Assembly (NCBI GenBank): GCA_036703985.1
Contig: DATNQN010000056.1
Coordinates: forward strand, 1 to 64,000
Direction: 5' to 3'
Source of the DNA: Leptolyngbyaceae cyanobacterium
GTDB lineage: Bacteria; Cyanobacteriota; Cyanobacteriia; Cyanobacteriales; Aerosakkonemataceae
Length of the DNA stretch: 64,000 nucleotides
Part shown: positions 17,590 through 25,437 of the stretch, in pieces
How the letters are laid out: every line of letters starts with the position of its first letter
Numbering within the stretch: the first letter of the stretch is position 1
Program-made: the position numbers and the translations under genes
The notes under the pieces: model-generated
The model's input: the letters and a program-made list of their open reading frames with translations, nothing else
Told to the model about the DNA's origin: nothing
The model's database searches: none

Positions 17590-17715
17590 ATGCAATATAG
17601 TAAAACAGAAAATGATCAATGGTTGTTAAAAGAGTATGAATCTGAAGATGCAGTTTTAGCTTTGAATTCAATTCAGTTTCAGATTAAGTTGAGCGAAATT
17701 TCTAACTTTTTGTAA
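17590..17715 (+). pseudogene. C-terminal remnant of a Uma2 family gene
   Basis: A 41-codon open frame from ATG 17590 reads SKTENDQWLLKEYESEDAVL followed by ALNSIQFQIKLSEISNFL and a stop. This matches the C-terminal strand pattern of Uma2/DUF820 proteins (x-x-W-x-L-x-E-Y ... I-x-L-S-E-I). The nuclease core that should precede it is missing, and the sequence upstream is repeats, so I read it as the surviving 3' end of a deleted gene. Family assignment from such a short piece is moderate. Confidence 0.55.
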
Positions 17716-17851
17716 TTTGATAATTGTAGAGAGAAGTGAGGTAAGTCACTTCTTTTCTCACCCGATCTAATATCTCCTGATTATTTTCTCCCCCCATCCC
17801 CCCACCTGCTTTTCCTTTGGCCCCCTCTCCCTTCTTGGGTCTGAACTCGCT

Positions 17852-18262
17852 ATGCTAGAGGCAGACCAAGATGAGATGCAAAAAATGAGCATCAAGACCC
17901 CTCAATTCAATCTTTCAGGCATTGGCTGCCTGCTTACCCTCATCGTTATGTTTTGGGTACTGGGTGCTATTGGACTGGGCTGGTTAGTAAAATCTTTTGT
18001 TGTTTTAGTAATCTTCATCCTGATGGCACCGGCGATCGCATTTCTGGGATTTCGCTGGTGGCTGCAACGCAACCTAGTCGAGGACAAATGTCCCGTTTGC
18101 GGCTATGAGTTAACTGGCTTAAATCAAACTCAAATGCGCTGTCCCAGTTGTAGCGAACCTCTCTTCGTGGAGGCGGGCCAATTTAAGCGCGTAGCACCTC
18201 CCGGTACGATTGACGTGCAAGCAATTGAAGTGTCAGCTAAACAGATCGACGATTCAAGGTGA
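17852..18262 (+). CDS. Small membrane protein with C-terminal zinc ribbon
   Basis: 136 residues. Two adjacent hydrophobic segments (about 22-43 and 49-68; IGCLLTLIVMFWVLGAIGLG and VVLVIFILMAPAIAFLGF) anchor it in a membrane. The C-terminal part contains CPVCGYELTG (about 79-88) and RCPSCSEPLF (about 97-106), a four-cysteine zinc ribbon. The family is not one I can name, although this layout is common in cyanobacteria. ATG at 17852 may not be the true start; ATG at 17876 or 17885 is also possible, as no ribosome-binding site is decisive. Confidence 0.72.
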   Translation: MLEADQDEMQKMSIKTPQFNLSGIGCLLTLIVMFWVLGAIGLGWLVKSFVVLVIFILMAPAIAFLGFRWWLQRNLVEDKCPVCGYELTGLNQTQMRCPSCSEPLFVEAGQFKRVAPPGTIDVQAIEVSAKQIDDSR

Positions 18263-18272
18263 GGTAATGAAG

Positions 18273-18328
18273 AGATGGAAGGATGGGGTGATGGGGCGAT
18301 GGGGCGATGGGGTGATGGGGTGATGAGT
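18273..18328. repeat. Tandem 8-bp minisatellite GATGGGGT/C
   Basis: About seven consecutive copies of an 8-base unit, GATGGGGT or GATGGGGC, the first and last degenerate. It begins 11 bases after the stop of the preceding gene. A related G-rich stretch is at 58158-58197. Confidence 0.75.
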
Positions 18329-18420
18329 CAGAGAACTATTGTTTTGAATTTACATTCCTGAATTCTGATTCCTGACTTCAGCCTTCATACTTCATCACTT
18401 TATTTTTTTTACTCGTTATC

Positions 18421-20670
18421 ATGCTTGAGCAAAATTCTCAACTTACAGAAGTATCTCGGCAAGAAAGATTTCGCAAACTGCCATTAGAGGTGAGACGATG
18501 GGGGGCTTGGGTAACAGAATTAGGGTTAATTGTAGCTAGCGGAGCAATTCCGTTCGGTATTGGCTGGTACGTCAACTCACCAACAGCGAAAAGATTAGTT
18601 CCCTTAAATCCAGTACTGGTGGTTACTCAGAATGCGATCGCGCAGACTTTAGGTTTACCTGTATATCAAAAAAAGCGACAAGTAGCACCAGCTACCAATT
18701 TTTTGTGGACGGCAGCATTAGTTGCACCATTGGCGCTGACAAGTTGGCAACTTTATCGTTTGGCGGTAAAAGGGCAAACTTTACCTAAAAGTTGGTTTGG
18801 CGTTCAAGTCGTAAAAGCACCGGGAATCAATCCCGGTATCAAACGAATTTTGCTCAGAGAGGCGATCGGGCGATCGAGTTTATTAATCGTAATTGCTTTT
18901 ACTGTTTGGCGTTATACTGGTGCTTATCCTGATTTAGAAGTATTGACGGGATTAATTGGTTTGTTATTGGTAGCAGATACGCTGCCTGCCTGTTTCGATT
19001 CCCGACGACAAACATTGCATGACAAAATAGCTGGAACTTTAGTATTAGATGCAAGTAAAGCTAATCAACCAATATCAGGAATTTTTCCGCCTTCACCACC
19101 GCATTGGTTGATTAAAAAGCAAGGCGATCGGGGAATAAATAATCGGAAAGGACAGCAAGTACCGTCTCGCCGCGTTGGTGACTTAGTTGGACAATGGATA
19201 ATTCAATATCCTTGGCGTAGTTTGATGGTGCTGTTTATCTTGAGCATGGTAGCGATGACGGCCACCTTTGCTACATTCCAAATTTACGTACAAAATGAAA
19301 CTAATCGCCGCATATCAGAACAACATAAAAATGAAGTATTTCTTTCTCTCGTCAAGCAATTAAATTCTACATCAAATGGTACTTCCCAAGAAAAACAAGT
19401 GGCTATTCTAGCTTTGGCTGCTAATAAAGAAGACCCGCGAGTCGTGCGATTACTAGTTAATTTAATCAAACAAGAGAAAGACCCGGAAATAATTAGTTTG
19501 ATTCAACAAAGTTTAGTAAGAATTGGCTGGGCGGCATTGCCAGAATTGCACCAATTAAACCAAACTTTGACTAAAGAACTAAGTTTTCAACAGTCTAGAT
19601 ATTCGCCAGAAAAAGAAAAATTAAATTTATCCCAAAACCCACCTGTCGCCACAAGTAAAGATCGGAGAGAAGAGGAAAGTTTGAAAGATTCTCTTTTATT
19701 GATATCTTTACAATTACGCGCTACTCAAGAAGCGATCGCGCAAATTCTCAATTTAGAAATCAGTTCCGAGAAATTCCTCGATTTAAGTCAGAGCGATCTC
19801 GGTAAAACCAATATCAATCAAATAGAGGCCGATTTAAATATTACATCATTTAAATTTGTTTTAAATCAAAAAGATTTATCTAGAATTAATTTTAGCGGAG
19901 CTAATTTAACAGGGGCTAGTTTCCAAGGCAGTCAATTTTGGGGTGCAGGGAAAGACGGTCTTTGGCAAACATTTGATGATGCGATCGCAGATTTGAGCAA
20001 CGCCGAACTTAAACAAGCTAACCTATCTGGTGCGAATTTAAATCATGTTTCCTTAGAAAATAGTAATTTGAGTCATGCTATTCTCGATCGCGCAAATTTA
20101 TCCCAGGCATATTTAACAGATGCTAACCTTAGCAGCGCCAAACTGATCGGCGCAAATTTACAACAATCAGTCTTAAAAAATGCCACTTTAACTGGGGCTG
20201 ATTTAACAGAAGCTAACTTAAATCGGACTAATTTGCAAGCTGCTAGTTTGAGTCGGGTAAGTGCGGTAGGTACTCAATTATCATTTGCTAATTTGACGCG
20301 ATCGGATTGGCGAAAATCCGATCTATCAATGGCTAATTTGTCTGAAGCAAAATTGCAGAATGCTAATCTTAGCTCTACTAAATTGGTAGGTACTAATTTG
20401 AGAAATGCTCGATTAGAAAATGCTAACTTACAAAATGCGGATTTAAAAATGGCTGATTTGCGTGGCGCAAATTTAGATGGTGCGGATTTTGAAGGAGTTA
20501 GTTTTATTCCGATTAGTCCCAGTAGACCAGACCAATTTGTGAAAAGTACTCCTAATTTAGCAAGCGGTACTCGCGTTATAGGTGTTGATTTCAGCAAAGT
20601 AAAAAATTTAAATAGCGAACAGTTAACTTATATTTGTTCTCAGAAAGGTCGTCATCCTCGCTGTCAGTAA
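18421..20670 (+). CDS. RDD-domain membrane protein with pentapeptide repeats
   Basis: A 749-residue fusion. Residues about 20-215 form an RDD domain with several transmembrane helices (RRWGAWVTELGLIVASGAIP, FLWTAALVAPLALTSWQLYR) and its closing motif CFDSRRQTLHDKIAGTLVL (about 196-214). A further hydrophobic helix (WRSLMVLFILSMVAMTATF, about 263-281) is followed by a soluble helical part with a HEAT-like stretch (KEDPRVVRLLVNLIKQEKDP). From about 480 to 690 there are pentapeptide repeats (SGANLTGASF, ANLNRTNLQAASL, ADLRGANLDGADF) forming a right-handed beta-helix. Function unknown; probably a membrane-anchored scaffold. ATG at 18421. Confidence 0.85.
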   Translation: MLEQNSQLTEVSRQERFRKLPLEVRRWGAWVTELGLIVASGAIPFGIGWYVNSPTAKRLVPLNPVLVVTQNAIAQTLGLPVYQKKRQVAPATNFLWTAALVAPLALTSWQLYRLAVKGQTLPKSWFGVQVVKAPGINPGIKRILLREAIGRSSLLIVIAFTVWRYTGAYPDLEVLTGLIGLLLVADTLPACFDSRRQTLHDKIAGTLVLDASKANQPISGIFPPSPPHWLIKKQGDRGINNRKGQQVPSRRVGDLVGQWIIQYPWRSLMVLFILSMVAMTATFATFQIYVQNETNRRISEQHKNEVFLSLVKQLNSTSNGTSQEKQVAILALAANKEDPRVVRLLVNLIKQEKDPEIISLIQQSLVRIGWAALPELHQLNQTLTKELSFQQSRYSPEKEKLNLSQNPPVATSKDRREEESLKDSLLLISLQLRATQEAIAQILNLEISSEKFLDLSQSDLGKTNINQIEADLNITSFKFVLNQKDLSRINFSGANLTGASFQGSQFWGAGKDGLWQTFDDAIADLSNAELKQANLSGANLNHVSLENSNLSHAILDRANLSQAYLTDANLSSAKLIGANLQQSVLKNATLTGADLTEANLNRTNLQAASLSRVSAVGTQLSFANLTRSDWRKSDLSMANLSEAKLQNANLSSTKLVGTNLRNARLENANLQNADLKMADLRGANLDGADFEGVSFIPISPSRPDQFVKSTPNLASGTRVIGVDFSKVKNLNSEQLTYICSQKGRHPRCQ

Positions 20671-20672
20671 TA

Positions 20673-20784
20673 GGAGGCTGAGCCTCGCGATTTAGTTCCC
20701 AGGCTCAGCCTGGGAACTAGGAAATATGAATTTGCTTTCTCGCTCCCAGGTTCAACCTGGGAGCAATATTTAGAGGCTCTGCCT
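20673..20784. repeat. Cluster of short palindromes with AGGCTxAGCCT core
   Basis: Four neighbouring palindromes fill the space between two convergent genes: GAGGCTGAGCCTC (20673-20685), arms AGTTCCCAGGCT/AGCCTGGGAACT (20694-20718), arms GCTCCCAGGTT/AACCTGGGAGC (20742-20764) and GAGGCTCTGCCTC (about 20772-20784). The second contains the core of the first. They could terminate transcription in both directions. Related sequence lies at 23890-23932. Confidence 0.7.
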
Positions 20785-20787
20785 CAA

Positions 20788-21567
20788 TTAGTTCTGGCGG
20801 CGATGAACTAAAGTAGTAGTTGCTTGGTCTACAGGTACTAACAACATTTGGCTAATATTAACGTGAGCGGGTCGAGTAACGCAGAAAAATACCACATCTG
20901 CAATATCATCGGGAGTCAGGGGAGTTAACCCTTGATATACTTTTTTTGCCCGTTCCGTATCGCCATGAAATCGCACTTCACTAAATTCAGTTTCTACTAA
21001 ACCGGGGTCGATACAACTAACTCGAATTGGCGTTCCTAAAAGGTCTTGTTTTAATCCTTCGGAAATTGCCCTGACTGCTGCTTTTGAACCGCAATAAACA
21101 TTACCGCCTGGGTAAGTTTGATAGGCGGCGATCGAACCGATATTAACTACATGACCTTTTTGACGATCGACCATTCCCGGTACGATATAACGGGTAACGT
21201 AAAGTAGACCTTTAACGTTAGTGTCGATCATTTCTTCCCAATTTTCGATATTGCCTTCGTGGAGTTTCTCTAAACCGCGACTCAAGCCAGCGTTGTTAAC
21301 TAAAATATCGATATCAGACCAATCTGCTGGAAGAGATTTTAAGGTAGATTCTACTCGATCGCGATCGCGCACGTCTAATTCCAACAAATGAATCTGAGTG
21401 GGAAATTCTTGGTTGATTTCTTCTGCTAATTCTTTCAATCGTTCCCAACGACGCGCTGCCAAAATTAGCTTTGCACCAGCTTGGGCAAATACTTTAGCAC
21501 AAGATGCACCGATACCACTACTCGCACCAGTAATTAAAATAATTCGATCTTGAAGTGAAATCATCAT
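20788..21567 (-). CDS. SDR family NAD(P)-dependent oxidoreductase (YdfG-like)
   Basis: A 259-residue classical SDR of the serine/3-hydroxy acid dehydrogenase (YdfG) type. Seen: TGASSGIGASCAKVFAQAGA (residues 13-32), AARRWERLKELAEEI with the NADP-selecting arginines, NNAGLSRGL (about 90-98), the catalytic serine in VNIGSIAAYQTYPG (about 143-156) and YCGSK (about 160-164) with the Tyr-Lys pair. RVSCIDPGLVETEFSEVRFH is the typical C-terminal substrate-loop sequence for this group. ATG at 21567; a methionine follows directly, so the start could be one codon later. Confidence 0.9.
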   Translation of the reverse strand: MMISLQDRIILITGASSGIGASCAKVFAQAGAKLILAARRWERLKELAEEINQEFPTQIHLLELDVRDRDRVESTLKSLPADWSDIDILVNNAGLSRGLEKLHEGNIENWEEMIDTNVKGLLYVTRYIVPGMVDRQKGHVVNIGSIAAYQTYPGGNVYCGSKAAVRAISEGLKQDLLGTPIRVSCIDPGLVETEFSEVRFHGDTERAKKVYQGLTPLTPDDIADVVFFCVTRPAHVNISQMLLVPVDQATTTLVHRRQN

Positions 21568-21597
21568 TAGGAGTCAGAATTCAGAATTCAGGAGTAG

Positions 21598-21703
21598 GGT
21601 GTGTGACGACGTTTTTAATATTGCATTCTTGGGTTCAGGGATTTTGGTCGTCACGCACCGCTTTTAGTCAAAGGTGCGTTACGCTTACGCTAACGCACCC
21701 TAC
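21598..21703. repeat. Paired hairpin repeats (GGTGCGTTA / GGTGTGTGACGAC)
   Basis: Two stem-loops lie side by side. One pairs GGTGTGTGACGAC (21598-21610) with GTCGTCACGCACC (21647-21659), one mismatch. The other pairs GGTGCGTTA with TAACGCACC (21673-21699) and ends CCTAC. They sit between a gene start on the right-hand SDR (upstream side) and the 3' end of the next gene, in the style of dispersed cyanobacterial palindromes. Confidence 0.6.
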
Positions 21704-21732
21704 GTATTTACGATTATCTTGACAAACAGCCT

Positions 21733-22623
21733 CTAACTTCTGCGACGGGAAGGAGTTGTAGCAGGAGTAGTATTATTAGGACGTGGGTTGGCGGTGGTAG
21801 TACCGACTACTGGAAGACGTTGGGTAATTACAGTCATACCATCTGGATGAATTAAAACTGAGGAAACCCAATATTTACCGGGAGTAGTGGGGCGTGCAAC
21901 TTTAAAGATACCGCCGCCATTGAGTCCTTCTAGTTCGATCGCGTTGGCGTTATGATATTTATCTGCTCTGACGGGTTCTTGTATAGCTGCGCCTAGTAAC
22001 AAATCATCGCCTAAAGGTTCGCGCACGATCGCATCATAGCTAAATTCTTGCCCGGTGCGGACTTGTTCGGGTAATGTAACATCAACTGTGGGTGGCTTAT
22101 CGCCAGAGGTTAGCTGAGTTTGTTCGCTTAAAATTTCCTGACTGACAATTTGCTGATTTTCAAATCTTTGGCGGGACCTAATCGTAGAGTTAATCGTCCA
22201 GTCTCTACCCTGTTGTGGTTGCGTTCCGGAAATTTTCGTAACTGTTTCTGCCACAATTGCATTACCTTGGGATTCCCAAGAGGTTAATTGGGTGCTGTAA
22301 GTTAATTTGGGATAACGCTGCCAAAGTTGGGTGAGAGTTGATTGTAGAGTTTGACGGTTCAAGCCATCAGAATGGGTAAAATTCGGGCTGTAGTACTGTA
22401 TCACCCCTTGTACGTTACGGCTGTTGGCAGCAGCATCGATTTGAGATATGGTATTTTTCAGTTCGGGCGGTGCGGTGTCGGGAGAGGCTGCTTGGGCGCT
22501 CGTCCATCCAGCCGATAAACCGATACTCAGTAAAACAGCGAGAGGAAAACCGTTCTGTTCCCAACGAGTTAGGTGAGAAAGTTGTTGAGTGACGCCTTTA
22601 AGCAAGTTTAGAGGGTTACGCAT
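21733..22623 (-). CDS. Exported protein with NTF2-like domain
   Basis: 296 residues. A hydrophobic segment (FPLAVLLSIGLSAGWTSAQA, about 26-45) ending ALA/AQA-like suggests a signal peptide, with an unusually long N-region. Residues about 50-165 look like an NTF2-like (SnoaL/DUF4440) fold: AANSRNVQGVIQYYSPNFTH, TLTQLWQRYPKLTYSTQLTS, and strand patterns ending RSRQRFENQQIVSQEIL. The C-terminal half (about 175-275) has beta-rich sequence (VDVTLPEQVRTGQEFSYDAI), possibly an Ig-like domain, followed by a Thr/Pro-rich tail ending in arginines. Function unknown. It is divergent from murG, with 43 bases between the start codons. Confidence 0.75.
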   Translation of the reverse strand: MRNPLNLLKGVTQQLSHLTRWEQNGFPLAVLLSIGLSAGWTSAQAASPDTAPPELKNTISQIDAAANSRNVQGVIQYYSPNFTHSDGLNRQTLQSTLTQLWQRYPKLTYSTQLTSWESQGNAIVAETVTKISGTQPQQGRDWTINSTIRSRQRFENQQIVSQEILSEQTQLTSGDKPPTVDVTLPEQVRTGQEFSYDAIVREPLGDDLLLGAAIQEPVRADKYHNANAIELEGLNGGGIFKVARPTTPGKYWVSSVLIHPDGMTVITQRLPVVGTTTANPRPNNTTPATTPSRRRS

Positions 22624-22666
22624 CGGTAAGATTTTGAAGTCAGGCTAGTAATGTCGCTTTTGTTAG

Positions 22667-23779
22667 ATGCTAACTGAGAAAGAGAATTTGGATCGACAAG
22701 TGGCTACCCCCGAAGGAAAAGCCAACCCACCGCGAAGACTGTTGATAGCTGCTAGTGGTACTGGCGGACATTTGTTTCCAGCCCTCGCCCTTGCAGAACA
22801 ATTGCCAGATTACCAAATTGAGTGGCTGGGTGTTCCCAACCGCTTGGAAAAACAATTGGTGCCTTCTCAGTATCCCTTAAATACGATTACGGTAGAAGGG
22901 TTTCAAAAACCGTTAGGTTTGGGGACGCTGCTGATTATTGCACGGTTTGCTAGCGCGATCGTTACTTGTCGTAAACTGCTCAAAGAGGGAAATTTTAATG
23001 GGGTGTTTACTACTGGTGGGTATATTGCAGCACCAGCGATTATTGCTGCGCGATCGCTTGGGTTACCTGCGGTTTTACACGAAGCCAACGCCCTACCCGG
23101 CAAGGTTACTCGGTTTTTGAGTCCTTGGTGCAGTACGGTGGCGGTGGGTTTTGAAGCGGCAGCTAAGTATTTACCCCGTGCGAAGAATGTTGTTTATACC
23201 AATACTCCCGTGCGATCGCAGTTTCTTTCTCCCCAAAAACTCGATCTGCCCATCCCGGACAACGTTCCCCTAATTATAGCGATCGGTGGTTCTCAGGGCG
23301 CAGTTGCTGTTAATAAAATGGTACGAGAATGTGCCCCCGCTTGGTTTGAGGCGGGCGCTTGGGTTTTTCACCAAACAGGAGATAAAGACCAGGATGCAGC
23401 TAATCTGAAACATCCCCAATACATCCAAGTGCCATTTTATGAGAACATGGCTGGCTTGTTGCAACGCGCCAATTTAGCAATTAGTCGTGCTGGTGCCGGT
23501 TCTTTAACGGAATTGGCGGTCACTGGTACGCCTGCAATTTTAATTCCTTATCCTTTCGCCGCCGAAGATCATCAATTTTTCAATGCTTCCGTGTTTAAAG
23601 ATGCTGGTGCGGGTTTAGTTTTTCGTCAATCTGAATTAACATCTCAAATCTTGCAAGAACAGGTATTGAGTTTATTGAAATCACCGGAAAAAATACAAAA
23701 AATGGCTAATTCTGCTGTTAATTTAGCAGTAAAAGATAGTGCTGAAAAATTGGCAAATTTAGTCCGGCAATTAATGTAA
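22667..23779 (+). CDS. murG: UDP-GlcNAc:lipid I N-acetylglucosaminyltransferase MurG
   Basis: A 370-residue GT28 enzyme that adds GlcNAc to lipid I to make lipid II, the last cytoplasmic step of peptidoglycan synthesis, at the inner face of the plasma membrane. Motifs: AASGTGGHLFPALALAEQL (about 28-46), the donor-site GGxS loop in IAIGGSQGAVAVN (about 204-216), HQTGDKD, and the nucleotide-binding AGAGSLTELAVTGTPAILIP (about 272-291) followed by FAAEDHQFFNA. The N-terminus has about 20 extra residues before the domain, common in cyanobacteria. ATG at 22667. It is not in a dcw cluster here. Confidence 0.95.
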   Translation: MLTEKENLDRQVATPEGKANPPRRLLIAASGTGGHLFPALALAEQLPDYQIEWLGVPNRLEKQLVPSQYPLNTITVEGFQKPLGLGTLLIIARFASAIVTCRKLLKEGNFNGVFTTGGYIAAPAIIAARSLGLPAVLHEANALPGKVTRFLSPWCSTVAVGFEAAAKYLPRAKNVVYTNTPVRSQFLSPQKLDLPIPDNVPLIIAIGGSQGAVAVNKMVRECAPAWFEAGAWVFHQTGDKDQDAANLKHPQYIQVPFYENMAGLLQRANLAISRAGAGSLTELAVTGTPAILIPYPFAAEDHQFFNASVFKDAGAGLVFRQSELTSQILQEQVLSLLKSPEKIQKMANSAVNLAVKDSAEKLANLVRQLM

Positions 23780-23848
23780 TGTGTCATTAGTCGTTGGTCA
23801 TTGGCTGTAGTAGGTTGGTTTTCGTTCCTCAACCCAACTAAATTGATA

Positions 23849-24000
23849 GTTTGTAGTAAGGACTTTAGTAGAATAGCACGCTTGTTAAGCGAGGCTGAGC
23901 CTGGGAACTAGGATAGGAGGCTCCGGCCTCCTTTTCGGACTAAACTTAGTGACATTCGACTTTAGTCCTTATTGAGAGGACTGAAGACCTCACTACAAAC
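23849..24000. repeat. MITE-like element with terminal inverted repeats, about 152 bp
   Basis: The ends GTTTGTAGTAAGGACTTTAG (23849-23868) and, in reverse complement, GTTTGTAGTGAGGTCTTCAG (23981-24000) match at 17 of 20 positions. Inside are a GAGGCTGAGCCTGGGAACTA copy (23891-23910) and a GGAGGC/GCCTCC hairpin (23916-23931). The terminal unit also occurs alone at 7673-7697. No coding sequence is inside. Just upstream (about 23809-23840) is a GTTGG/CCAAC palindrome. Confidence 0.65.
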
Positions 24001-24016
24001 AAGTTCTTCACCTCAA

Positions 24017-25219
24017 TCAATTACTCGTCTTGTTATTTGAAAGAGGTTTATACTCACGAGTTAATCGCAAATCTAAAAGTACTTGCACGGCACAAGCCAA
24101 AGTTACTAAGGTTACTACTATCAGCGGTGATAGATTTACACCACCGATTGCAATAACTAATATGAAAACGGCAGAAAACAGACGATAAGTAGCTAAACTT
24201 TTTCGATGCTTTGAGATATGCAAAGAACAACTAATAAAGTGAATAACAGCGAGGGAAAACAAGCACATTGCTAGGGAACCACCAATTAGCCATCGATCGA
24301 CCTCTGGAAGGATTAATTTAGTTTTGCTGGATACGATTATATGTTCCACGCCTACACCTGTAGCAGCAATACCAATGGCGAGAAATAAATGGGAATAAAG
24401 CCAAATAAAGCTGGCTTTTCTATTACCTGCTCGCATTTCTTCTAAAGGAGAACCGTCAGCGCTGTCGAAGTACATCCACCACAAGCTAAAAGCAATAACT
24501 ATTCCCAATAAAGCTATCACTGCTGATAAAATTCCCCATTGCAATTGGGAAGCTCCTTTTACTACGCTGATGACGGCTTCACCCAACACGATAATAGTAA
24601 ATAAACCGATTCTTTCGGCGACGTGGTTAAAACTCGGCGGTACTTTGGTAAGCAAATTTCCGGCGGCGACGGGTATGCTTAAATCAATTATTAAACCGAA
24701 TGTCCAAACTGCAAACCGCCAAGGAGTTGGTACGAAAATAGAGATTAACCAAATGATAGCAACGAGGCTATATCCTGTCATGTACCAACTGGTTAAAGGG
24801 CGTGCGACGGGGACAAAGTACCAAGCGCCAAAATATTGCAAAATTAATAATGCTTTGACGGTGGCGTAGGAGAGTGCAAAACCAGTGGAAGTGGTGTCTA
24901 AGCCATGATGGACGTTGACTGCTAAAATTGCGATCGCTACCATTTGAAATAAGGTCAGCAGCCTATGCCCTAAGTCGTCGGTATCGAAACGAGTCGCGTA
25001 AAAAGTCGTACCCACCCACGCCCACCAAATTGGTACGAAAAGCAATACAAATCCCAAAAAACCCCAAAAGGAAAGATGTCCGTTTAGATAATGGGCTACT
25101 TCCGAAATAGCTGCTACAAATACTAAATCATAAAACAGTTCCAGCCAAGTGGCGCGTCTTTCTTCTTCCTCTTCTCCCACAGTACGCAAACGGGGAGGCT
25201 CCCACATATTTTTTGTCAT
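24017..25219 (-). CDS. Low temperature requirement protein A (LtrA) family membrane protein
   Basis: A 400-residue polytopic membrane protein with about ten hydrophobic helices. The LtrA signature is near the N-terminus: RRATWLELFYDLVFVAAISE (about 21-40), then VPIWWAWVGTTFYATRFDTD (about 62-81), RIGLFTIIVLGEAVISVVKG (about 203-222) and WWMYFDSADGS (about 247-257). LtrA of Listeria is needed for growth in the cold; the biochemical role is unknown. ATG at 25219 with AAAAAAGATG upstream; no strong ribosome-binding site. Monocistronic in appearance. Confidence 0.88.
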   Translation of the reverse strand: MTKNMWEPPRLRTVGEEEEERRATWLELFYDLVFVAAISEVAHYLNGHLSFWGFLGFVLLFVPIWWAWVGTTFYATRFDTDDLGHRLLTLFQMVAIAILAVNVHHGLDTTSTGFALSYATVKALLILQYFGAWYFVPVARPLTSWYMTGYSLVAIIWLISIFVPTPWRFAVWTFGLIIDLSIPVAAGNLLTKVPPSFNHVAERIGLFTIIVLGEAVISVVKGASQLQWGILSAVIALLGIVIAFSLWWMYFDSADGSPLEEMRAGNRKASFIWLYSHLFLAIGIAATGVGVEHIIVSSKTKLILPEVDRWLIGGSLAMCLFSLAVIHFISCSLHISKHRKSLATYRLFSAVFILVIAIGGVNLSPLIVVTLVTLACAVQVLLDLRLTREYKPLSNNKTSN

Positions 25220-25437
25220 CTTTTTTCCCTTAGTATGATAGGCTGGATTTAGCTTTGCATAAAATGCAAGTTCTATCAGTTAACTAGGTAACTAGTAGTG
25301 AATTATTACTAATTTTATGATACTTTTGAAAAATAATTACATAGTCCTAATTTAGGAAGTAGTAGCTAGAATTCAGAGTAAATTAGAATAGGGCTGGTGA
25401 AATAATAAATTGGTTTAACTGCCTTACTCATTTTTTA

